From the NCBI GenBank assembly GCA_964458835.1, contig CAYWKV010000083.1, positions 1 to 11,896 on the forward strand: DNA of 11,896 nt, given 5' to 3'. The notes under the pieces were generated by a model. It did not search any database. It was not told the origin of the DNA and was given only the letters and a program-made list of their open reading frames with translations. This document shows, piece after piece, positions 7,139 through 11,896 of this stretch; position 1 is the stretch's first letter, and each line of letters starts with the position of its first letter. The DNA is from JAHJQQ01 sp964458835 (GTDB lineage Bacteria > Pseudomonadota > Gammaproteobacteria > Thiohalobacterales > Thiohalobacteraceae). Position numbers and translations under genes: made by a program.

Positions 7139-7446
7139 GACGCACCTCCCGTGTCACCGCCGGCAGATTCGAGGTACTTTCCGGGATCCGCTTCGAACTT
7201 GTCCAGACAGTTGCGGCTGCAGAAACGGTACAGCGTTCCCTGGTGCATCTTGCCGTAACCCTGGTCTGTCGCCACCGTCATGCCGCAGACGGGATCGGTA
7301 TGCTCGCCCTCGCCGCCACTGTGTCCCGCATGCCCGCCATGTCCTTCGTGACCGCCATGCCCGTGGACGCTATGCGCGCCGCAGCCAAAGCGCATCATGA
7401 AATAGAACAGACCGCCGATAATCAGAAACCACAGTAAGCCTTCCAT
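7135..7446 (-). CDS. Membrane-anchored His-rich YHS-domain protein
   Basis: This 103-residue protein has three parts: a single membrane helix (about 3-18), a His/Gly linker with HGHGGHEGHGGHAGH (28-42), and a YHS domain from DPVCGM (51-56) through RFCSRNC (74-80) to KFEADPGKYL. YHS domains carry conserved cysteines, bind metal, and are found in copper ATPases and heavy-metal proteins. The ATG at 7446 is chosen because GGAGG lies five bases before it; the in-frame TTG at 7458 is itself part of that ribosome site. The gene ends in ATGA overlap with the next. The combination of membrane anchor, His tail and YHS domain points to metal capture or delivery at the membrane. Cu is the likely metal given copA in the same window. 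Confidence 0.88.
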   Translation of the reverse strand: MEGLLWFLIIGGLFYFMMRFGCGAHSVHGHGGHEGHGGHAGHSGGEGEHTDPVCGMTVATDQGYGKMHQGTLYRFCSRNCLDKFEADPGKYLESAGGDTGGAS

Positions 7447-7459
7447 ATTCACCTCCAAT

Positions 7460-7481
7460 GCGTTCGTCGACGTACGAACGC
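7460..7481. repeat. 8-bp inverted repeat between Rieske and YHS genes
   Basis: GCGTTCGT-CGACGT-ACGAACGC: arms 7460-7467 and 7474-7481 with a six-base centre. It fills most of the 44-base spacer between the Rieske stop and the YHS ribosome site. It has no T run, so it is more likely an operator or an mRNA processing or stabilising hairpin than a terminator. Confidence 0.5.
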
Positions 7482-7490
7482 GTGGACTCG

Positions 7491-8141
7491 CTACGCCGGA
7501 TATTCCCCGTCGCCCACAGTTCTTGTTCCAGATAGCGTACTGTTGCCGATTGGATCGGTGCCAATCTCAATGGCACTGTCGCCGATATAGCGATAAGGCG
7601 GTATCACCAGATTGGTAGGCGCTGGGACATTCTTGTAGACCCGCCCTGCAAAATCGAACTTGGATCCGTGGCACGGACAAAAATAGCCGCCCGGCCAGTC
7701 CTCGCCGAGATCGGGCGGCCCAACCTCCGGGCGAAATGTCGGTACGCAACCGAAGTGCGTGCAGATGCCGATCACCACGAACAACTCGGGTTTGATCGCG
7801 CGGAATTCGTTGGCGGCATAGTCCGGCTGCTGACTGGCAACGCCGGAATCCGGGTCGCGTAGGCGCTGCCTGAGTCTCGACTGCCGCAATCGATCGAGCA
7901 TCTCCGGCGTGCGGCGCAGAACCCACACCGGCCTGCCGCGCCATTCCATCGTCACCTGCATCCCGGGTTGAATCTTGCTGACATCCAACTCGACAGGGCC
8001 TCCAACCGCACGGGCCTGCGCACTCGGACTCATGCTGTGAATGAACGGGATCGAGGCCGCGACCAGCCCGGCCCCGCCCGTTACGGCCGTCGCGGCGATG
8101 AGCAGCTTTCGTTTACTACGATCCATTTTGTCCTTGCTCAT
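7491..8141 (-). CDS. petA: Rieske [2Fe-2S] protein, PetA-type, without cytochrome b or c1 genes beside it
   Basis: This 216-residue protein resembles the iron-sulfur subunit of the cytochrome bc1 complex. An N-terminal anchor (about 11-31) follows SKRKLL, a lysine-arginine variant of the Tat motif. The cluster boxes are CTHFGC (127-132) and CPCHGS (155-160). By family rule C127, H129, C155 and H158 hold the cluster and C132 and C157 form the disulfide. NVPAPTNLVIPPYRY follows, as in PetA. The length is near the usual 190-210, so it looks complete. The petB and petC genes that normally follow petA are absent; a YHS gene comes next instead, so it may serve a different electron pathway or be a spare subunit. 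The ATG at 8141 has no clear ribosome site. An ATG at 8126 has AAGGA before it and would shorten the protein by five residues. Confidence 0.9.
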   Translation of the reverse strand: MSKDKMDRSKRKLLIAATAVTGGAGLVAASIPFIHSMSPSAQARAVGGPVELDVSKIQPGMQVTMEWRGRPVWVLRRTPEMLDRLRQSRLRQRLRDPDSGVASQQPDYAANEFRAIKPELFVVIGICTHFGCVPTFRPEVGPPDLGEDWPGGYFCPCHGSKFDFAGRVYKNVPAPTNLVIPPYRYIGDSAIEIGTDPIGNSTLSGTRTVGDGEYPA

Positions 8142-8185
8142 AGCGAATCCGATTTACAATCACCAATAATTAATTTGAAGTCACT
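8142..8185 (-). promoter_or_regulatory. AT-rich leader before the Rieske gene, possible promoter
   Basis: The 139-base spacer between the thioredoxin stop and the Rieske start includes an AT-rich stretch (8150-8180, around TTCAAATTAATTATTGGTG on the minus strand) unusual for this GC-rich window. A poor sigma70 match can be drawn (TTCAAA, 17 bases, TAAATC). The match is weak, and I call it only because of the composition and the spacing. It may start a separate transcript for the Rieske, YHS, DUF5676 and FAD genes. Confidence 0.25.
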
Positions 8186-8280
8186 GCACCCGGAGCGCGC
8201 TGACTATCCACAACGGTTCGCTGGCGCCATCACCGTCGGCCGACAAGAGCTGGGCCAACTGGTCGCGCTGTTCATCGCGT

Positions 8281-8826
8281 TCATTCCTGCCGCTCGGGTG
8301 CCTGCAGCGGGCAGCAGGTGGTTTCATCTCCGAAATCCGCCTCCGGCATCTCGCCGCGGCGCCACATATCCCGCACACGATCGAGGTTCTCTGCCAGTGC
8401 CCGAGCGTCGATCACGCCGAAGAAGCGCTGCAGCTTCTTCGCGTCGGGCGTGAGCAGCAACGTCGTTGGGACAAGCTTGACCCCGAGCCGTCGCGCCAAT
8501 TCGCGGTTCTCGTCATAGTTGACCGCCACCGGCACCCACTCCCGGCTGAGGCGCATGCGGATCTCCTGCTGCTCGAGGGCTTCCAGCTCGTACTTCTTGC
8601 ACCACTCGCACCAGTCCGCGTACACCAATACGAATACCGGGCGCCTGGACGCGGCGGCCTCCTTGAAAGCACCGGCACCGTATCCGCGCCAGTCGATGTC
8701 CGTGTTCTCGAGATAGTTCCATTCCGCCGCCTGCCCCGCGGTCGATAGGGACAACATAAGAGCGCTGGCCAGTATCCTGGCCCAAGCAGCGCAGCCTCCT
8801 GAAACACGGGCAACCTCGTAACCCAT
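8281..8826 (-). CDS. Secreted thioredoxin-fold protein (CEWC)
   Basis: This 181-residue protein has a signal peptide (about 15-33, cleavage near GQA-AEW) and then a thioredoxin fold: VFVLVYADWCEWCKKYE with active-site C73 and C76, and the cis-proline loop LVPTT (P120). The CxxC inner residues E-W and the FKEAxxxxRPVFV lead-in fit the thioredoxin_7/DsbD-gamma-like type that works outside the cytoplasm. Two further adjacent cysteines, C171 and C172, lie near the C-terminus and are not part of the usual fold. It starts six bases after the methyltransferase stop, which is embedded in its GGGAGG ribosome site. It could keep thiols of the neighbouring Rieske, YHS or other metal proteins reduced; this is inferred from position. 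Confidence 0.88.
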   Translation of the reverse strand: MGYEVARVSGGCAAWARILASALMLSLSTAGQAAEWNYLENTDIDWRGYGAGAFKEAAASRRPVFVLVYADWCEWCKKYELEALEQQEIRMRLSREWVPVAVNYDENRELARRLGVKLVPTTLLLTPDAKKLQRFFGVIDARALAENLDRVRDMWRRGEMPEADFGDETTCCPLQAPERQE

Positions 8827-8832
8827 ATTCCC

Positions 8833-9432
8833 TTACCTCCCTTGCTGCCGCGGTCCCGCCCGCAGCTGCGCCGGGCGCGGGACGAAGGCAGGTGTCGCCG
8901 CGGTGTAATGCGCATACGCATCACCAAAGGCTTTGGCCACCTCTGCCTCCTCGCGCCTAGCCAGACGCAGGTACATGTAAACCAGCACAGGGAACATGAG
9001 CAGCGTGAGTATCGTCGGCCATTGCAGGAGGAAGCCGAACATGATCAGGATGAAGGCAGCATATTGCGGATGCCGGATCCACGCATAGGGCCCGCTCACC
9101 GCCAGCGTATTGGTCTTCTGCGCGGCGTACAGCACCCGCCAGGCCGCGGCCAGCAGCCAGAAACCACCACCGATGAACACCATGCTCAGAAGATGGAACG
9201 GTCCGAAGTGCGGATTCGCCTTCCAGCCGAACAGCATCTCAAGCAGGTGTCCGGCGTCATGGGACAGCCAGTCGACTTCCGGATAGCGGCTCTGCAGCCA
9301 CCCAGAGAGGAAATAGATGGTCAGCGGATAGCCGTACATCTCGGTGAACAGGGCCACCAGAAACGCCGAGAAGGCACCGAAGGAGCGCCAGTCGCGCGTG
9401 GTCCGCGGTTTGAAGAAGCTGAAGGCGAAAAT
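8833..9432 (-). CDS. ICMT/NnrU-like integral membrane methyltransferase-family protein, N-terminus lost in gap 3
   Basis: The 199 residues visible show at least four membrane helices and the C-terminal signature of the isoprenylcysteine carboxyl methyltransferase and phospholipid methyltransferase group: GPYAWIRHPQYAAFILIMFG, then a helix, RREEAEVAKAFG, and YAHYTAATPAFVPR. These residues form the S-adenosylmethionine pocket in the family. The frame enters from the N run at IFAFSFFKPRT. Judging from homologs, only about 15-20 N-terminal residues are missing. The real bacterial substrate is unknown. A frame that continues across the Ns to an upstream MITRGTEP is false, because that part is antiphase to the better start of the DUF2933-like gene. 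Confidence 0.85.
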   Translation of the reverse strand: MFAFSFFKPRTTRDWRSFGAFSAFLVALFTEMYGYPLTIYFLSGWLQSRYPEVDWLSHDAGHLLEMLFGWKANPHFGPFHLLSMVFIGGGFWLLAAAWRVLYAAQKTNTLAVSGPYAWIRHPQYAAFILIMFGFLLQWPTILTLLMFPVLVYMYLRLARREEAEVAKAFGDAYAHYTAATPAFVPRPAQLRAGPRQQGR

Positions 9433-9532
9433 NNNNNNNNNNNNNNNNNNNNNNNNNNNNNNNNNNNNNNNNNNNNNNNNNNNNNNNNNNNNNNNNNNNN
9501 NNNNNNNNNNNNNNNNNNNNNNNNNNNNNNNN
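9433..9532. other. Scaffold gap 3 (100 N), hides a gene junction
   Basis: Exactly 100 N. On the right (upstream in transcription) a small gene begins with MSGHDHSRHG and runs into the gap after 20 codons. On the left the methyltransferase-family gene is already in progress. The flanks do not overlap, so sequence is truly missing: the end of one gene, an intergenic junction and the start of another. Confidence 0.8.
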
Positions 9533-9592
9533 GGACCGCCAGAAGCTGCCGGATGACGGGGCTCCGTGCCGCGAGTGATCATGTCCGCTCAT
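9533..9592 (-). CDS. DUF2933-like His-containing small membrane protein, N-terminal 20 residues only
   Basis: ATG at 9592 opens MSGHDHSRHGAPSSGSFWRS, then the frame enters gap 3. The His-rich start followed by FWRS matches my recollection of DUF2933 proteins, which continue with two hydrophobic segments and a C-terminal HGGH tail and are commonly found next to ICMT-like genes. A moderate ribosome site (AAGGGTG) precedes it. The family call is made on very few residues, supported by the gene neighbour, and should be regarded as probable only. Confidence 0.55.
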
Positions 9593-9613
9593 ATCGTTCA
9601 CCCTTGCGATGCA

Positions 9614-9651
9614 CCGGAGCACGAACGGCAGTCACGTCGCCCGTACTCCGG
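9614..9651. repeat. 10-bp inverted repeat in the spacer before the DUF2933-like gene
   Basis: CCGGAGCACG (9614-9623) and CGTACTCCGG (9642-9651) pair over ten positions with one wobble in RNA, and an inner GGC/GCC can extend the stem. It takes up more than half of the 69-base spacer between the methionine-rich gene and the next start. No T run follows it on the transcribed strand. It could be an operator, an attenuating hairpin, or a processing site that sets unequal expression of the two genes. Confidence 0.5.
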
Positions 9652-9661
9652 CGGAATCGGC

Positions 9662-10108
9662 TCAACGGCGATGTATGCGCTCGTATTCCCGTTGATGCTC
9701 CATCATCTGATCCATCATCATCTGCATCATGTCCATACGCTGCTGCATCATCTCAGGAGACATGCCCTTGCCGGTACCTTCGCCGCCTTTACCCGTCATG
9801 CCACCGCCCATCATGCCGCCCTGACCTTCCTTGCCCATCATCATGCCGCCGCCCATTTGTTGCATCATCTGCTGTCGGCCGCCCGTCATCTCATGCATCT
9901 GACTCATGGTTTCGCGCATCTCCTTCATGTGCTGCTGCATGAGTTCCATGTGCTTGGCAGGATCGTCGGTCTTTCGGGCCTGTTCCATCGTGCTGTCCAT
10001 CTTCTGCATGCGCTCCTGGATACCCTGCATGCCGCCACCATGCTGTGCGGCCGATACCGCCATACTGGCCGCCACCAAAACCGTGAACAGTATATTTTTC
10101 CGCTTCAT
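9662..10108 (-). CDS. Secreted methionine-rich protein, probable copper/silver binder
   Basis: The 148-residue product has a signal peptide (MKRKNILFTVLVAASMAVSA-A) and a mature part dominated by methionine, glutamine and glycine: about 33 Met in the whole protein, in runs such as GGGMMMG, MMGGGM and MMQMMMDQMM, with scattered histidines. It falls into three stretches: a helical part with Met-x-x-Met spacing (27-77), a Gly/Met centre (86-116), and a C-terminal Met-rich helix (119-138). Clustered methionines bind Cu(I) and Ag(I) in periplasmic resistance proteins. The start is set by the signal peptide and an AGGAGG site; an upstream in-frame ATG at 10183 has neither. It lies downstream of copA, which suits a periplasmic copper buffer. 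I do not recognise a named family. Confidence 0.8.
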   Translation of the reverse strand: MKRKNILFTVLVAASMAVSAAQHGGGMQGIQERMQKMDSTMEQARKTDDPAKHMELMQQHMKEMRETMSQMHEMTGGRQQMMQQMGGGMMMGKEGQGGMMGGGMTGKGGEGTGKGMSPEMMQQRMDMMQMMMDQMMEHQREYERIHRR

Positions 10109-10153
10109 CTTCGATTTCCTCCTCTGGCCACCGGTTTGACCCGGTATATGAAA

Positions 10154-10180
10154 TTGGCGGATCCATCCAGAGATCGCCAA
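10154..10180. promoter_or_regulatory. Imperfect inverted repeat upstream of the Met-rich gene, possible operator
   Basis: TTGGCGGATC (10154-10163) and GATCGCCAA (10172-10180) are inverted copies differing by one inserted base, centred about 60 bases before the Met-rich start, where a repressor or activator site would be expected. It does not resemble the CueR consensus. The rest of the 197-base spacer 10109-10305 holds no gene I can support, so a promoter there is plausible. Confidence 0.35.
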
Positions 10181-10305
10181 CATCCGTCGGAATGCCCAGC
10201 CAGACGCCTGATCTACGGATCAAGGCCCATGCGCAGGGATTCTGGTGTACAACGCAATGTGTCGTTCCGATGCAGGCAATTCGACAAGAAACTGTCGCTC
10301 ACCCG

Positions 10306-10530
10306 TCAGCGTACGAGTTCACGCATCCACCCGGGACACGTGTCATGATCGACCTGATCTTGTACATGATGCTCTCCCATGTTTGATAATGGGTTGCCTT
10401 CCTCGTCATCCACGGACTCCGCGTTCTCATCCATCAGGGCTGTGACGACAGCCCCGATCACCACAATCAGGAGAAATCCGGATACCCATAAGAAGCCGCT
10501 ACCAAAGAGTGCACATCCTTCGCCTTCCAT
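10306..10530 (-). CDS. Unrecognised small single-helix membrane protein
   Basis: This is a 74-residue frame with one strong hydrophobic helix (about 9-32, FGSGFLWVSGFLLIVVIG), an acidic segment (DENAESVDDEEG, 34-45) and a polar tail with several His, Cys and Asp residues. I do not recognise it. Support comes from the clear membrane segment, a possible GAGGT ribosome site nine bases upstream, and its position between copA and the Met-rich gene. The tail after residue 45 has less coding-like composition, so the true C-terminus could be degraded. The 123 bases before it, down to the copA stop, contain nothing I can call. Confidence 0.5.
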   Translation of the reverse strand: MEGEGCALFGSGFLWVSGFLLIVVIGAVVTALMDENAESVDDEEGNPLSNMGEHHVQDQVDHDTCPGWMRELVR

Positions 10531-10653
10531 CTCGCTTTACCTCGCTGAGTCAACAGCCGCGCATCGCCGCCCCCGGTTGAAATCGTCATGGAGATCCCAG
10601 TACAAGAAACGACGGGTGATACTTCCTAACCCTCATCCCTGCATCCCTCGCAT

Positions 10654-11896
10654 CTAAAGCCTTACGCGCCGTAATCGCAGAGAATTCAGGACCACCGAGA
10701 TCGATGAGGCGCTCATCGCGAAGGCGGCGAAGATCGGACCGATCAGGATTCCGAAGAACGGATAAAGGATACCCGCCGCGACCGGAACGCCCGTGGCGTT
10801 ATAGATCAGGGCGAAAAAGAGGTTCTGGCGAATGTTGCGCATCGTGGCCCGCGCCAGTCGGCGTGCCCGCACGATCCCGTCTAGATTGCCTTTGACCAGG
10901 GTGAAGCCGGCACTCTCTATCGCCACGTCAGCACCCGTGCCCATTGCGATGCCCACGTCGGCCTGCGCCAGTGCGGGCGCATCGTTTACCCCGTCACCGG
11001 CCATGGCGACCTTGCGGCCCTCGGCCTGCAACGCTTGAATGATCCGGGCCTTGTCCTCGGGCAGCACATCGGCGCGGATCTCGTCGATCCCCAGGCGTGC
11101 CGCTACCGCCTTGGCCGTGCGTTCGTTGTCGCCGGTGACCATGATGATGCGAAAACCCAGCTTGTGCAGCGCCTTCAGCGCGGCAGGCGTTGTCGCCTTT
11201 ACCGGGTCCGCAACGCTGACCAGACCCGCGATCCTGCCTTCCAGGATGACGAACATCACCGTTTCGCCCTGGTCGCGACGCGCATTGGCAGTTTCGCTCA
11301 GGGCGCCACTGTCGAGCCCCATATCGGCCGCCAGTCTGACATTGCCCAACGCCACTGGCCTGCCATCGACGACACCTTTCACGCCCTTGCCGGTGACGGC
11401 CTCGAAGTCCAGCGGCTCGGCCAGCGCGATACCCCGCTCTTCGGCGCCGCGCACGATGGCCTCGGCCAGCGGGTGTTCCGAACCCTTCTCGAGGCTGGCG
11501 GCCATGCGCAATACTTCGGCCTCGTCATGGCCGGGCTCGGGCAGTACCGCGACCAGCTTCGGCCTGCCCTCGGTCAGCGTACCGGTCTTGTCCACGATCA
11601 GCGTGTCGACCTTCTCGAACAGCTCCAGCGCCTCGGCATTCTTGATCAGTACCCCGGCCTGCGCACCGCGGCCGGTGGCTGTCATGATCGACATAGGAGT
11701 CGCCAGGCCCAGCGCACAGGGGCAGGCGATGATCAGGACCGCCACCGCCGAGACCAGTGCGTAGGCTAGCGCAGGCGCCGGCCCCCACATCGCCCAGACG
11801 ACGAACGACAGGATCGCCACGCCAATCACCGCTGGCACGAACTTACCAGCCACCACATCGGCCCATTTCTGGATCGGCGCGCGCGAGCGCTGGGCA
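10654..11896 (-). CDS. copA: Cu+-exporting P-type ATPase, C-terminal 413 residues (N-terminus outside window)
   Basis: This P1B-1 ATPase pumps Cu(I) (or Ag(I)) out of the cytoplasm using ATP. In the visible fragment, numbering from the window edge, the transport motif CPC is at 58-60 in ACPCALGLATP and the phosphorylated aspartate is in DKTGT (102-106). The HP motif is in GSEHPLAEAIV (139-149), MVTGDN is at 252-257, and GDGVNDAP is at 300-307. The last two helices carry YN (365-366) and MSASS (394-398), which with CPC define copper selectivity. The frame is open to the window edge (AQRSRAPIQKWADV...), so a start drawn at 11856 would be false. Metal-binding domains and the first helices lie outside. 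It is the most upstream gene seen and indicates copper stress as the theme of this end. Confidence 0.95.
   Translation of the reverse strand, partial: AQRSRAPIQKWADVVAGKFVPAVIGVAILSFVVWAMWGPAPALAYALVSAVAVLIIACPCALGLATPMSIMTATGRGAQAGVLIKNAEALELFEKVDTLIVDKTGTLTEGRPKLVAVLPEPGHDEAEVLRMAASLEKGSEHPLAEAIVRGAEERGIALAEPLDFEAVTGKGVKGVVDGRPVALGNVRLAADMGLDSGALSETANARRDQGETVMFVILEGRIAGLVSVADPVKATTPAALKALHKLGFRIIMVTGDNERTAKAVAARLGIDEIRADVLPEDKARIIQALQAEGRKVAMAGDGVNDAPALAQADVGIAMGTGADVAIESAGFTLVKGNLDGIVRARRLARATMRNIRQNLFFALIYNATGVPVAAGILYPFFGILIGPIFAAFAMSASSISVVLNSLRLRRVRL

Noticed and set aside
8181..8327. Possible 48-residue minus-strand peptide overlapping the thioredoxin end (MKPPAARC ... VSALRVQ)
   Set aside because: The last 34 codons look fairly coding-like, but the start is inside the thioredoxin gene and the ribosome site is poor (GGAG directly abutting the ATG). 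Not enough to call; worth a homology search.
10192..10386. Plus-strand 64-codon frame in the spacer between the Met-rich and 74-residue genes
   Set aside because: No ribosome site, no recognisable domain, and it overlaps the minus-strand membrane protein gene.

Overview
The window looks like a GC-rich proteobacterial chromosome segment, probably beta- or gammaproteobacterial; the phylum rests on the FtsH, Rieske, phosphoketolase and CopA sequence types and is an inference. It comes from a draft or metagenome assembly with three scaffold gaps of exactly 100 N (1650-1749, 5073-5172, 9433-9532). Every gene I can support lies on the minus strand, so transcription runs from the right end of the window to the left. 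No tRNA, rRNA, CRISPR array or transposase was seen.

In transcription order, the first block (11896-9533) is metal-related: the C-terminal two thirds of a CPC-type Cu+-exporting P-type ATPase, an unrecognised small membrane protein, a secreted methionine-rich protein, and the start of a His-containing small protein that looks like the DUF2933 family and runs into gap 3.

The second block (9432-5715) is a membrane and redox cassette: an ICMT/NnrU-like integral membrane methyltransferase-family protein that has lost its N-terminus to gap 3, a secreted thioredoxin-fold protein (CEWC), an orphan Rieske iron-sulfur protein, a membrane-anchored His-rich YHS protein, a DUF5676-like two-helix membrane protein, and a geranylgeranyl-reductase-like FAD oxidoreductase with a Cys/His-rich tail. 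The last three are joined by two successive ATGA stop/start overlaps.

The third block (5552-1471) is a carbon module: short-form alpha-glucan phosphorylase (with gap 2 inside it), a 50-codon remnant of the acetate kinase N-terminus, and a phosphoketolase. With a complete acetate kinase this set would take storage glucan through sugar phosphates to acetyl-phosphate, ATP and acetate. Here the kinase is cut short. Gap 1, inside the phosphoketolase, is spurious: its flanks are the same 55 bases, and collapsing them restores an 808-residue reading frame.

The last block (1392-1) holds a small SAP-like Cys-rich protein, a 50-residue His-rich membrane peptide that is too short for usual gene callers, a second DUF5676-like protein, and the N-terminal third of an FtsH protease cut by the window edge.

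The overall picture is an accessory stress island combining copper export, periplasmic metal binding and thiol redox, membrane protein quality control, and a fermentative carbon bypass. Why carbon and redox genes are placed together is not clear from sequence alone.
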